From assembly GCA_002084875.1 (NCBI GenBank), contig NBMH01000052.1, positions 1 to 48,537 on the forward strand: 48,537 nt of DNA, given 5' to 3'. Shown here piece by piece: positions 26,917 to 35,849 of the stretch. Origin of the DNA: Anaerolineaceae bacterium 4572_78 (lineage in GTDB: Bacteria > Chloroflexota > Anaerolineae > 4572-78). A model generated the notes under the pieces. It made no database searches and was not told the origin of the DNA. It worked only from the letters and a program-made list of their open reading frames with translations. Both the position numbers and the translations under genes were made by a program. How positions within the stretch are numbered: the first letter of the stretch is position 1; each line of letters begins with the position of its first letter.

Positions 26917-27414
26917 GTGATTGATGCACTTGTCAATATTAATTTAAACCGAACATTAGACGTTCCGAAAACAATTGAATCAATTGAAAAAGTGAAGGAT
27001 GTCGAATGGGTACGATTGGTAATGGGTCCCGAAGATGTGATTGCCTACCTAGAAACTGCCAATTGGGTAGCATTAGAAGATGCCCTATTTGGTATCAGTG
27101 AAATAGAAGGTGTGACAAAAACAGATTCGCGGGTGATGTTCCCCAAAAACTTAAAGAAAGGAGAAAAAAGCACTATGGCTGATGCACTGGTCAATGTTGA
27201 TATGGACCGTGGTAAAGATGTTCGCAAGATTCTTTCTCAAATAGAGGAAACCAAAAATGTTCAATGGGTGCGTCTGATAATGGGACCTGATGATGCGGTC
27301 GTTTATGTAGAAACACCTAATTGGGTTGAGCTAGAAACCACGTTATTCGATATCAGTGAAATAAATGGTGTAATCAAAACAGACTCACGGGTGTTATTCC
27401 CTAAACGGGAGTAA
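26917..27414 (+). CDS. Tandem Lrp/AsnC-type ligand-binding (RAM) domain protein without DNA-binding domain
   Basis: A 165-residue protein made of two ~80-residue repeats. Each begins DALVN-(I/V)-(N/D)-(L/M)-(N/D)-R, continues WVRL(V/I)MGP(E/D)D and ends TDSRV(M/L)FPK. This matches the stand-alone RAM fold of Lrp/AsnC regulators, which binds small ligands as dimers. There is no helix-turn-helix. GTG 26917 has AAAGGAG about 10 bases upstream. The linker NLKKGEKSTM is encoded by a copy of that leader (AAAGGAGAAAAAAGCACT) followed by ATG 27175, so the second repeat has its own ribosome site. The gene therefore looks like a tandem duplication that fused two cistrons, and it may make both a double and a single product. 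A small-molecule sensing role is inferred. Confidence 0.75.
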   Translation: MIDALVNINLNRTLDVPKTIESIEKVKDVEWVRLVMGPEDVIAYLETANWVALEDALFGISEIEGVTKTDSRVMFPKNLKKGEKSTMADALVNVDMDRGKDVRKILSQIEETKNVQWVRLIMGPDDAVVYVETPNWVELETTLFDISEINGVIKTDSRVLFPKRE

Positions 27415-27528
27415 AATTAGCGAGTTAGTGAGGGTAAGAGGCAACTCTGGATAGTGTTAGATTCGCTATCATTTTGCCCCAACCATTTGATTTTTTGTAA
27501 GTGGCGGCAAGGAAACCAAACCTACTCA

Positions 27529-30500
27529 CTAACTCCCCCGATATTCTCTCGCCAAATCTGCTCGACTAACTGTGTTCATGCCGCGGTGGACATCAATATG
27601 GATAATTTTATTTTCGTTGTCATTGTTGCGGATAACCTCTTTTCGCAAGGAAATAACGATTTGAGAAGCATCACGCACTTCTTTAGCTGGGCGTGGGTCA
27701 GCGATGATAATTTGGCTTGGGATTTCCAATAAACCGCCCATTGCTCGGCGGGCGTTGATAATGCTCAAACTCTTAAATGGCTCATCAAGGAGAAGCGGCG
27801 GTGATGTTTGCCATACAGGTCTTCGATGTAAATCGTCCTCTTGAGGCGTGATTTGTTGAGCTGCAAAAAGTAGCCCACCTAACAAGCATGTACTCGACAT
27901 CTCACGTTGCCCGCCTGACATACGAGGGTCATTCAATGGACGGAATGATTGCCCATCGTCGAATTTAACTCGTAGCCACACATTGGGGATAAACTCGCTT
28001 GTATCACCAAAATTCATCATCTCTTTTGGATTCAGCATGTTCAAAATCAACTTAAAACGTATATTCAACGATTTGCCTGCCTCGTTTGCTTGATTTTCGA
28101 CAATTTCTGTCGCTAATTCCATTGAACGTTTCAGCATATAATAACTTGTTTCAATACCTTGCAATTGACTTTGATACCCTTTTTCAGCTGCTTCCAAATT
28201 GCGTTGTTTTTCGGCGATATTTTGTTGCAAGCGTTCGTACTCATATACTGCTCTTTCGGTCAAGTTCTCGCCACCAGTAATCGCCTGACAGATTGTCTCA
28301 TGAGTGTTAATTTGTGTTTCGGCATTGGTGTATGTTGCTTCAGATTCAGCCATAATCTTTTGCAAAACGTTGATTTTCTGAGCAGGCAACTCCTCAGACT
28401 CACCAAATTCATTATCCTTACCAAACTCATCAAGTTCCTTAATTCGTTCATTAAGCATTGTCTGAATTTGCGAAATATCAATCGTTTCCATTTTTTGCAA
28501 TTCGACCTCATGAGCAAGAAACTGCTCGGCGGATGCTCGGATTTCTCGATGTTTGATAGCCGCATCAACTACAGTCTGCTTAAGGTTTAGCTTATCTTGG
28601 TTTATCTCATTGGCGAGGGTAATCTTTTGACTGTTTAGGTCATTCCATTTTGCATTAAGTGTTTCCGACTCTTTTTGTTTTTTGTTGATTTGTTTCTTAA
28701 CTTTTTCTAAACGAAGATTGATTTCAGGGAGTTCTTTTTTTGCCTGGTCATATTTCATTCGCCGTTGAGCTAACTTCTGATAATATGCCATGTCGGTTTC
28801 CAAACGGGTACGGTTGACTTGTTGTTTTTTTAATGCATCTCGTACTTGCGGCAAACGTTGATTCAAATCATTAAGCTGTAATTTTAAGGCACCAATACCA
28901 CAATAAAGTGGGATTCGTTGATGAGAAGATGTACTAAATGCCCGTTTGCCATAATCGGAAACCAAGCCTTTTTTGGTAAAGATACGTCGTCCTTCTCGTT
29001 TAACCCGCTCGACTTCATCGGCTGCTTCTGCTCGAATTTGACGACCTAAATCGTTGATATGCCCCGCCCAATGGTTATCACTCAAGTACATGATTTCCCA
29101 AACTGTTCCTTCATCTTCATTGGAATTGTCATGGCGATGGATAGACTTGGGGGTACAGATACCAGGACGATAACGCAACTGCTCCACAATTTTTTGAGCG
29201 GTATTAAAATCTTCTCGATAGACCATCGCCCAAAATCGCCGCAATCCCAAGTATTCTTCGATGGGACGTTGCCAGTCCTCATCTCGAATGCTCAACACAT
29301 CAGCCAAGAAATTATGAGAAATTCCTTCGGCATGTAACGATTGACTAAAGTTTTGGACATAATTCGGCAAATGACGATTTGTTTCCTGATTTTCGACTTC
29401 ACGAATTTGGTTTTCGATTTTATTTACATCTTCTTGAGCCCGCCTTTCATTAACCAATGCTTGGGTGTATTGGGTTTGCAATTCGTAGGCTTTGCTCTCC
29501 CATGACTGAGCCGTTTGACTTAAGATTTTCTTTGAGGTGTTATCAATTGTACCTTGATGAAAGATTTGATATTGACCAATTTTTGCCTCTTCTTGATACA
29601 ATATGCGTAAGGCATGATTAAGTTCGTTTCGTTCTTCCTCATTTTCAGTGATAGCATGATTAAGCTGTTCCAATTTGTCATACTTTTCAGCGTTCACCGA
29701 TTCAAATTCATCAATTATACTTTGCAACTTAGTTAATTCGTTTTCAGTTATGGCTCGTTCCACTTTATTGAGACGCATGCTTACCAAATAGTAGAGAGCT
29801 TTATGCATGTTGTATATTTCTTGAGCTTCCAGCAATTCCGACTCAACCTTAGCCAATTGCAAATAGCGATTAGAACGGTCTTCGGCTCGTTTCAAAGCAG
29901 GTTGCAATGCTTCTAAGTCGCCCTGTTGAATTTGAATCTGCTCGTACTGTCGAATTAAATCGAGCCGTTTTTGTTTGTAATCTTGTTGTTGCTGTTCCTG
30001 ACTGGCGATTTCGGCAATCCGATTGAACAAATCGCCTTCTTTCATTTCAGTTAAGGCAGTAATTTGTCCCTGTTGCATAGCTCGCCGATACACCCGCAAC
30101 ACGCCATCATTGACACCCATGCGACTCAACAAAGACAGATATTCATCTCGTTTTTTCTTTGTACCTGTAGGAAATGGGAGCGGTAAATTATGCTGACCAT
30201 TAATCACAAAAAATGTTGAGGCTCGACCTCGTTCGTATTTACGGACAAGGGTTAATACATCGGCATCATAATACATGGGTTCATTGCGTGTCCCCCAAGA
30301 CATGTCGCGGGCTTCCCCGAAATGACGAACCGTAATCGCCACCATCATGTCGTTATACCCTTCACGAACAATGCCTGATGGAATTTTGCGGTCGTCCACC
30401 TGTCGAGAGCCACCCAATACATAATAAACACCTAATTTTAAGGTTGTTTTGCCGATGCCATTTGCCCCATGCAAAACGGTGACTCCTAAATTATTAACCG

Positions 30501-30624
30501 CTATGTGGCTATCTTTTCCGTTATTGTAGGACGATGTTTCACGAAATAACTGATGTAGCAAAATAGGGCTTGCAGAATTACCTAATGCCCCAAGATTTTT
30601 AAACTGTATGCTTTGGATAATCAT
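27529..30624 (-). CDS. SMC-like coiled-coil ATPase
   Basis: A 1031-residue protein with the full SMC layout. Walker A GANGIGKTT lies at 53-61 and the Q-loop region AMQQGQIT near 182-189. A first coiled coil spans 200-420. A globular hinge-like region at about 430-575 has HNFLADVLSI and IEEYLGLRRFWAMVY, and a second coiled coil spans 580-850. The signature motif MSGGQRE is at 902-908 and Walker B PPLLLDEPF at 942-950. The arms are shorter than in chromosomal SMC (about 1150-1200 residues). No ScpA/ScpB, MukEF or Jet partners are adjacent, so it is either an orphan or a lineage-specific form. It is expected to entrap DNA in an ATP-dependent way; a role in chromosome handling or in defence against plasmids cannot be separated here. 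ATG 30624 has only a weak ribosome site. Confidence 0.82.
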   Translation of the reverse strand: MIIQSIQFKNLGALGNSASPILLHQLFRETSSYNNGKDSHIAVNNLGVTVLHGANGIGKTTLKLGVYYVLGGSRQVDDRKIPSGIVREGYNDMMVAITVRHFGEARDMSWGTRNEPMYYDADVLTLVRKYERGRASTFFVINGQHNLPLPFPTGTKKKRDEYLSLLSRMGVNDGVLRVYRRAMQQGQITALTEMKEGDLFNRIAEIASQEQQQQDYKQKRLDLIRQYEQIQIQQGDLEALQPALKRAEDRSNRYLQLAKVESELLEAQEIYNMHKALYYLVSMRLNKVERAITENELTKLQSIIDEFESVNAEKYDKLEQLNHAITENEEERNELNHALRILYQEEAKIGQYQIFHQGTIDNTSKKILSQTAQSWESKAYELQTQYTQALVNERRAQEDVNKIENQIREVENQETNRHLPNYVQNFSQSLHAEGISHNFLADVLSIRDEDWQRPIEEYLGLRRFWAMVYREDFNTAQKIVEQLRYRPGICTPKSIHRHDNSNEDEGTVWEIMYLSDNHWAGHINDLGRQIRAEAADEVERVKREGRRIFTKKGLVSDYGKRAFSTSSHQRIPLYCGIGALKLQLNDLNQRLPQVRDALKKQQVNRTRLETDMAYYQKLAQRRMKYDQAKKELPEINLRLEKVKKQINKKQKESETLNAKWNDLNSQKITLANEINQDKLNLKQTVVDAAIKHREIRASAEQFLAHEVELQKMETIDISQIQTMLNERIKELDEFGKDNEFGESEELPAQKINVLQKIMAESEATYTNAETQINTHETICQAITGGENLTERAVYEYERLQQNIAEKQRNLEAAEKGYQSQLQGIETSYYMLKRSMELATEIVENQANEAGKSLNIRFKLILNMLNPKEMMNFGDTSEFIPNVWLRVKFDDGQSFRPLNDPRMSGGQREMSSTCLLGGLLFAAQQITPQEDDLHRRPVWQTSPPLLLDEPFKSLSIINARRAMGGLLEIPSQIIIADPRPAKEVRDASQIVISLRKEVIRNNDNENKIIHIDVHRGMNTVSRADLAREYRGS

Positions 30625-30794
30625 GTCTGTTTTCTATAGATACAGAAGTGAAATAGCTTTAGCTATTGTTGCAAAAGATAAATTTTTTGCACCTTTTTGA
30701 AATTAGTTGACATAAAATTAACTTTACCACAATATCACATAAAGTCAAGTTCTAACAGTGAGCTTGATAGAATAAACATGGCTGTGGTCACACA

Positions 30795-30845
30795 ATGGAG
30801 CGAAAAAGCTTGCTTTTTCATGTCAAAGCAAGCTCTGACCCTCCA
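30795..30845. repeat. Cloverleaf-like repeat, family C (copy 4)
   Basis: TGGAGCG and CCCTCCA arms around AAAAAGCTTGCTTTTT and TCAAAGCAAGCTCTGA. It is nearly identical to 13531-13581 apart from changes in one arm. It lies in the divergent 30625-30952 gap, which otherwise contains only the promoter listed next. Confidence 0.75.
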
Positions 30846-30893
30846 CTATTAAGCGATACGGCTCATGAAAATACAGCACCATTCACTACGGAT

Positions 30894-30922
30894 TTGTCTA
30901 TTATAAATTTTTTTGGTACAAT
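30894..30922 (+). promoter_or_regulatory. Sigma70-type promoter for the glycosyltransferase-methyltransferase pair
   Basis: TTGTCT at 30894-30899 and TACAAT at 30917-30922 with 17-base spacing. The TTG start at 30953 follows about 30 bases later, with GAGGT at 30942-30946. Confidence 0.5.
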
Positions 30923-30952
30923 GGCAAACATCAATAAACGTGAGGTTATAAT

Positions 30953-32071
30953 TTGAACATCGTCATGGATGCCATTATCTATCAAATGCAGGCTTACGGG
31001 GGGATTTCGCGGCTTTACAACGAAATTCTGCCTCGCATGTGTGATATGGATAATTCGTTGCATGTTACATTACTAACAGATGGAAAGTGCTTACAACCAT
31101 TGCCTAAACACCGTAACATTCACAGGAAGTTTATCATACCACCCGTTCATTTTCTGCTACGTCCTGGTCGGCTATGGAATCGAATTTTACCGCAGGCGAG
31201 AAGTTTAATGTGGAAGGCATGGCAAGGAAACGGTCAAGGGCAAATTTGGCATTCCACCTATTATACCTATCATACTTCATGGAAGGGTAAGCAAGTTATT
31301 ACTGTCCATGACATGATTCATGAACATTTTCCGAACTTATTATGTAGAAATATTGATATACAGTTTAGAAAAGAAAAACGTCATGCAATTCAAAATGCTG
31401 ATGCTATAATTTGTGTGTCTCAAACAACATGTCGAGATATTCAGCATTTTTATAATGTCAATCCCGAACATGTTTATGTTATCTATCATGGATACAATCC
31501 TATTTTTGTAAAGAAGCCGTTAGATATGCTTCATCAAGCCATGCCTTTGCAAAAACCTTTTCTGCTTTATGTGGGTGAACGAGGTTATTATAAAAATTTT
31601 GACCATCTCATTCAGGTTTATCAGCGATGGGCAGGACGAAAGGATATTAATCTTATTGTCATTGGCAAGGCATGGTCAGTTGATGAAAAGTGCCGTTTAG
31701 CCAAATTGAAAATCCAAGATGAAGTACATCTGCTTAATAATGTTGATGATGAAGGATTGTGCTATTTGTATAACCAAGCAATTGCTTTTGTTTATCCATC
31801 TCTGTATGAAGGGTTTGGTATCCCGCTTTTAGAAGCAATTGCCTGTGGTTGTCCTGTCATTGCTTCTCGTATTCCCTCAAGTGTAGAAATAGCCGACGAC
31901 TGTCCAATTTATTTTGAACTAAATCAGGATGATAGTTTACTTGTAGCGTTCGATACTGCCTTGAATGAAGGGCGAAACTCACATCGAGTACGAATGGGTC
32001 TTGAGCATGTGAAACGTTATTCATGGCACAAAACGGCACGACAAACACGAAATGTGTATGATATGCTTTAA
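30953..32071 (+). CDS. GT4-family glycosyltransferase
   Basis: A 372-residue GT-B glycosyltransferase of the GT4 (WbaZ/mannosyltransferase-like) group. The N-terminal half has the GG loop YGGISRLYNE and later VHDMIHEHFPN and ADAIICVSQTT. The donor half has LLYVGERGYYKN, and the EX7E-type motif EGFGIPLLEAIACGCPVI binds the nucleotide sugar. TTG 30953 is preferred over the inner ATG at 30965 because GAGGT sits seven bases upstream and a good promoter precedes it. It is followed after 38 bases by a methyltransferase gene, so they are probably one operon. A role in a surface polysaccharide is inferred. Confidence 0.92.
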   Translation: MNIVMDAIIYQMQAYGGISRLYNEILPRMCDMDNSLHVTLLTDGKCLQPLPKHRNIHRKFIIPPVHFLLRPGRLWNRILPQARSLMWKAWQGNGQGQIWHSTYYTYHTSWKGKQVITVHDMIHEHFPNLLCRNIDIQFRKEKRHAIQNADAIICVSQTTCRDIQHFYNVNPEHVYVIYHGYNPIFVKKPLDMLHQAMPLQKPFLLYVGERGYYKNFDHLIQVYQRWAGRKDINLIVIGKAWSVDEKCRLAKLKIQDEVHLLNNVDDEGLCYLYNQAIAFVYPSLYEGFGIPLLEAIACGCPVIASRIPSSVEIADDCPIYFELNQDDSLLVAFDTALNEGRNSHRVRMGLEHVKRYSWHKTARQTRNVYDML

Positions 32072-32109
32072 AAGCACATTACAAGTGATAATAATACAGG
32101 TAAAGAAAA

Positions 32110-32877
32110 ATGTTAAAACTTTTATTGACTCATCCACTCATGGTGGGTTTGGATATTGATAGCCCTGAAACAACTCATCTGCGGCGGCATATCATCCAAG
32201 AAAAACAATTCTTACGTAGGATTTACATCGAGTGGTATACCAGTTTAGCATACACATTGCCCAAAGGTGATAAACCTATTTTGGAACTAGGTTCAGGAGC
32301 AGGTTTTTTAAAAGAGGTCATCCCTAATCTAATCACTTCTGAAGTATTGCCAACTCGACATGTAACCACAATTTTAGATGGATTGCATTTACCATTTGCC
32401 GATAACCAATTGCGAGCAATCGTCATGACTGATGTATTGCATCACATTCCACAGCCTGTCCAATTTTTACATGAAGCTATGAGATGTGTTGAACAAGGCG
32501 GAGTTATTGCTATGATTGAGCCATGGGTTACCACTTGGTCAACTCTAATTTATCAAAACATTCACCATGAGCCATTTCGCCCCGAATCAAAAACATGGGA
32601 GTTTCCTTCAACGGGACCTCTTTCAGGAGCGAATGGAGCTTTGCCATGGATAATGTTTGTCCGAGACCGAGAACAGTTCCAACATGAATTTCCCGATTGG
32701 CACATGATGACCATCAAACCCATGATGCCATTTCGCTATTTAGTTTCAGGCGGAGTCTCCATGCGGAGTCTCATGCCTAGTTGGAGTTTTGAAATCTGGC
32801 ACTGGTTAGAAAACCAGCTAGAACCATACATGCACCATTGGGCAATGTTCGCTTTGATTGTATTACGGAAAGTATAG
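32110..32877 (+). CDS. SAM-dependent class I methyltransferase
   Basis: A 255-residue methyltransferase. The SAM-binding motif I is ILELGSGAGFLKEV (near 56-69), motif II-like is TTILDGLHLPFAD, and motif IV is AIVMTDVLHHIPQ. The rest is typical of Methyltransf_11 proteins, without a recognisable substrate domain. It lies 38 bases after the GT4 gene on the same strand, so it may modify the same glycan or its lipid carrier. There is no signal peptide or membrane segment. Confidence 0.85.
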   Translation: MLKLLLTHPLMVGLDIDSPETTHLRRHIIQEKQFLRRIYIEWYTSLAYTLPKGDKPILELGSGAGFLKEVIPNLITSEVLPTRHVTTILDGLHLPFADNQLRAIVMTDVLHHIPQPVQFLHEAMRCVEQGGVIAMIEPWVTTWSTLIYQNIHHEPFRPESKTWEFPSTGPLSGANGALPWIMFVRDREQFQHEFPDWHMMTIKPMMPFRYLVSGGVSMRSLMPSWSFEIWHWLENQLEPYMHHWAMFALIVLRKV

Positions 32878-32977
32878 TTTAAAATTGGACAAAAACGAAA
32901 AAATGATTATTCTACAAACATGGGTACAAGATAAATCTTTTGCATTCAAATTAAACTTATAACAAGGATGATATTTT

Positions 32978-34441
32978 ATGGGAATTGAATTACCTTCACT
33001 TAATTTTGGGGCATTACTCCCCGTTATAATTGTTATTCTCACCAGTGTAATGGTGCTAATTTTTGATTTAGCTTTAAGCGATAAACGCCCGCTTGGTTGG
33101 ATTAGCTTCGTGGGCTTGATGTTTGCTGGGGGAGCAGGCTGGATTCAACAAAGCATGGAAGGCTTTGACCCCGCATTTCAAAATATGGCGATTACGGATG
33201 GGTACACCCACTTTTTTAACCTTATTTTTGTTGTCGGAGCAGGGTTATCAGTGCTAGTAGCATTAGGCTATCTTGGCAAAAAAGGATTGCAAGGCGGGGA
33301 ATATTACGCCATGCTACTTTTAGCTACAAGTGGCATGATGATTATGGCGGCTGGCACTGATTTGATGATTATCTTTTTGGGATTGGAATTAATGTCTATT
33401 TCTTTGTATGTCCTAGCCGCGATTAATCGTTATAGTCGTGCCTCATTGGAAGCAGGGATTAAATACTTTTTACTTGGTGCTTTTGCTTCTGCTTTTTTCC
33501 TGTATGGCATTGCCCTAATATACGGAGCAAGTGGAAGTACTAACTTAAATGGAATAGGTGAAGGCTTGAAAGCAGTTCCCAAAGGATATGAAGCCTTACC
33601 TTTATTTGGTTTAGGATTGCTCATTATCGGTTTCTCATTCAAAATAGCTGCCGTACCGTTTCATTGGTGGACACCTGATGTTTATCATGGGGCTCCAACT
33701 TCCGTCACGGCATTTATGTCAGTTGGAGCGAAAGCAGCTGGATTTGCGGCACTCATTCGTGTTTTAACTGTATCATTTGGGTTTGATGGTTCGATGTTTG
33801 CCGACAATTGGCATGTAGCAGTGGCAACCTTAGCTGTGTTGACCATGACATTGGGTAATTTGACAGCACTTGCTCAAAATGATGTCAAACGAATGTTAGC
33901 CTATTCAAGCATTGCACATGCAGGGTATGTTCTTGTGGGCGTAGTTACTGGCACTGAACAAGGAATTAGTGCCGCATTATTTTATTTGATGGCTTATGCT
34001 TTCATGAATATTGGTGCATTTGCTGTGATTAGTGTTTTAGAACAGCAAGATGCTATTGGCACAAACTTAGAAGAATATGCTGGGTTAGCTGGGCATCATC
34101 GTGTATTGGCAATGTTAATGGCAATCTTTATGTTATCTTTAATGGGTTTTCCCATGCTCGGTGGGTTTTGGGGAAAGGTATATGTCTTCCTAGCAGCCAT
34201 TGAGGCTGGTTGGATTGTATTGGCAATAATTGCAGTTCTCAACAGTGGCATTGCGGCTTATTATTATTTGCGTGTGATAGTTCACATGTACATGAGTCCC
34301 GTAAGTGATCAATCCCACGCCATTAATCTCAATTCTGCTATGCAAGTTGCTTTAGGCTTAGCCGCCTTCGGGACCATTTTACTTGGTGTAATGCCAGCTC
34401 GTATCATGGATTTGGCAGCTAGTAGCGGTTTATTTGGCTAA
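32978..34441 (+). CDS. nuoN: NADH-quinone oxidoreductase subunit N
   Basis: A 487-residue antiporter-like membrane subunit of complex I with about 14 transmembrane helices. Family landmarks: LGLELMSISLYVLAAINR, the conserved Lys and Trp in KIAAVPFHWWTPDVYHGAP, AQNDVKRMLAYSSIAHAGY, and LMGFPMLGGFWGK. ATG 32978 has AAGGATG about nine bases upstream. It is unusual for it to be isolated: in most bacteria it closes a nuoA-N operon, but here the upstream genes are polysaccharide-related and no other nuo gene is present. The rest of complex I must lie elsewhere. A family B palindrome follows the stop. Confidence 0.96.
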   Translation: MGIELPSLNFGALLPVIIVILTSVMVLIFDLALSDKRPLGWISFVGLMFAGGAGWIQQSMEGFDPAFQNMAITDGYTHFFNLIFVVGAGLSVLVALGYLGKKGLQGGEYYAMLLLATSGMMIMAAGTDLMIIFLGLELMSISLYVLAAINRYSRASLEAGIKYFLLGAFASAFFLYGIALIYGASGSTNLNGIGEGLKAVPKGYEALPLFGLGLLIIGFSFKIAAVPFHWWTPDVYHGAPTSVTAFMSVGAKAAGFAALIRVLTVSFGFDGSMFADNWHVAVATLAVLTMTLGNLTALAQNDVKRMLAYSSIAHAGYVLVGVVTGTEQGISAALFYLMAYAFMNIGAFAVISVLEQQDAIGTNLEEYAGLAGHHRVLAMLMAIFMLSLMGFPMLGGFWGKVYVFLAAIEAGWIVLAIIAVLNSGIAAYYYLRVIVHMYMSPVSDQSHAINLNSAMQVALGLAAFGTILLGVMPARIMDLAASSGLFG

Positions 34442-34460
34442 AAATCAATAACATGGTCGG

Positions 34461-34490
34461 ACAAGAAAGATGTTTGAAAATCTTTCTTGT
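34461..34490. repeat. Palindrome, family B (copy 2)
   Basis: ACAAGAAAGATGTTTG and complement ending CTTTCTTGT, flanked by TGGTCGG and TTAACCAT. It matches 8481-8510 with a few loop changes. It lies between convergent genes and probably serves as their terminator. Confidence 0.75.
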
Positions 34491-34537
34491 CTTAACCATG
34501 AAAGATTCTAAAAACCTGTCATGTCTAGCTATGGAAG

Positions 34538-35269
34538 TTATTTACGACCGGTTTCTATTTTGCGGCAAACTTCTCGCACCACCTTTGCAGCAAGAGCGTC
34601 TTCATGCTTGTTGACAAATTCAATGACTGGTTCTTTTTCCCGTTTTGCTAATTCTCTTAATGCCCATGATAAAGCCTTAATGACCATATCATCTCTATCG
34701 TCAATAACGAGTTTGCAAATTTTCAATGTTCGTGCTGGCTCACCTGTTCCGCCCCTTGCTTTTTGGTTTAGGGCAACAGTACAGACGATAGCCGCTCTTC
34801 GCCACCACATGTCCTCAGAAGTTGCCCATTCCTCAATGGATTCTTCAGGTATCTGTCCATCTCGCCAAGCAGGTCCGGCTAATAATCCAGCAAACGTATC
34901 AACTGAAACCCAATTGTCAATACCTTTCCCAAGTACAAGCAGGTCATCTAAAGTAAGACTCTGACGAGCTTTTTTATGCTTGCCAAGAACTTCAAAAGCA
35001 ATTTGCTGAACCTCAAAAATTTGCATGGCGTTAAGTGTTTTGGCAAATTCAATCACTTCTTCAGGAGATGATTTTTTAAGTTTTTTGCCTAATTCTTTGA
35101 CTATAGGTCGAATGTTAGGAACAGTCACACCCATAATCGTCATGAAAGAAGGGTAATTGTTTTTTGCCCATTCAAGCCTATCAGGGTCAACAAGAGCGTC
35201 AAGTTTAGTTTTGATTTCTTGTGAGAGACGTTGGAAGTCACTCGTTTGTAGTTGTTTATTCATTTTCAT
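34538..35269 (-). CDS. AlkD-like DNA alkylation repair protein (HEAT-repeat)
   Basis: About 243 residues of helical repeats of the AlkC/AlkD DNA-glycosylase superfamily, which removes alkylated purines without base flipping. Recognisable parts are MGVTVPNIRPIVKELGKK, a central GIDNWVSVDTFAGLLAGPA and WATSEDMWWRRAAIVCTVAL. The last corresponds to the conserved Trp/Asp-Arg region of AlkD, and VIKALSWALRELAKREK follows. The open frame extends to TTG 35284; ATG 35269 or ATG 35263 are more likely starts. It sits directly downstream of a broken lexA on the same strand, so it may once have been SOS-linked. Confidence 0.82.
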   Translation of the reverse strand: MKMNKQLQTSDFQRLSQEIKTKLDALVDPDRLEWAKNNYPSFMTIMGVTVPNIRPIVKELGKKLKKSSPEEVIEFAKTLNAMQIFEVQQIAFEVLGKHKKARQSLTLDDLLVLGKGIDNWVSVDTFAGLLAGPAWRDGQIPEESIEEWATSEDMWWRRAAIVCTVALNQKARGGTGEPARTLKICKLVIDDRDDMVIKALSWALRELAKREKEPVIEFVNKHEDALAAKVVREVCRKIETGRK

Positions 35270-35315
35270 TTTTACACAGTCCAATTTAAATTTGATAAAT
35301 GGGATGAGATGTTCT

Positions 35316-35602
35316 CTAATTTAGATGTCGTAAAACAGCCACTACCTTTCCTTGAACCTGTACTACTTCCGAGTTGACATAGATTGGCTTCATGGTAGCG
35401 TTTTCAGGTTGGAGACGGACATGCTTTCCTTCATGATAAAAACGTTTCAGGGTCGTTTCCTCACGGTCTGTCAACCATACTACTAGGTGGAACTAATATC
35501 TGTCCCAATGCAAATTTCGCGGATGCTTGGCGGATAGCCATTTTTTACTGTGAACATTTGTATAAAACTAAAAATTCTCTCTTGGCGATTAGATAAAGAC
35601 AT
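35316..35602 (-). pseudogene. lexA: LexA repressor remnant with its central part deleted
   Basis: ATG 35602, with GAGGA six bases upstream, starts a LexA winged-helix N-terminus (SNRQERIFSFIQ, NGYPPSIREICIGTDISST). It stops at TAG just after 35490. In another frame, the end of LexA follows immediately (LTDREETTLKRFYHEGKHV, RLQPENATMKPIYV, VQGKVVAVLRHLN) and ends at TAG 35316. The catalytic Lys of the S24 peptidase is kept in TLKRFY. The Ala-Gly cleavage site, the catalytic Ser and about 90 residues are gone. No functional repressor or self-cleavage is possible from this locus. It was not an obvious open frame and was found by translating both pieces. Confidence 0.85.
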
Positions 35603-35781
35603 TTGATTCCTCTAATCTCATCATTTGAAAACTAGTACAGGTATTCTAACATAAATTTATGCTCATGTCAAATTTTGAATTAATTAGAGAAATATTATCT
35701 AGCACACCAATGAAACAATTCCACATTAGTTTCCCACCACCCTCCCGAGGGGGAATGAATAATTACACCGATAACATTAAT

Positions 35782-35809
35782 TTGACGAATTGCTGATTTA
35801 TGTTAAAAT
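35782..35809 (+). promoter_or_regulatory. Sigma70-type promoter for the Eis-like GNAT gene
   Basis: TTGACG at 35782-35787 and TAAAAT at 35804-35809 with 16-base spacing, about 40 bases before ATG 35850. A small GC-rich block (CCACCACCCTCCCGAGGGGG) lies upstream at about 35736-35755. Confidence 0.5.
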
Positions 35810-35849
35810 GCTATTTTGGTTTAAAATAAGGTTGGTACAAAATAATATT

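Noticed and set aside
28159..28590. Rightward 143-residue frame inside the SMC-like gene
   Set aside because: It is antisense to the coiled-coil region and its composition follows the codons of the real gene.
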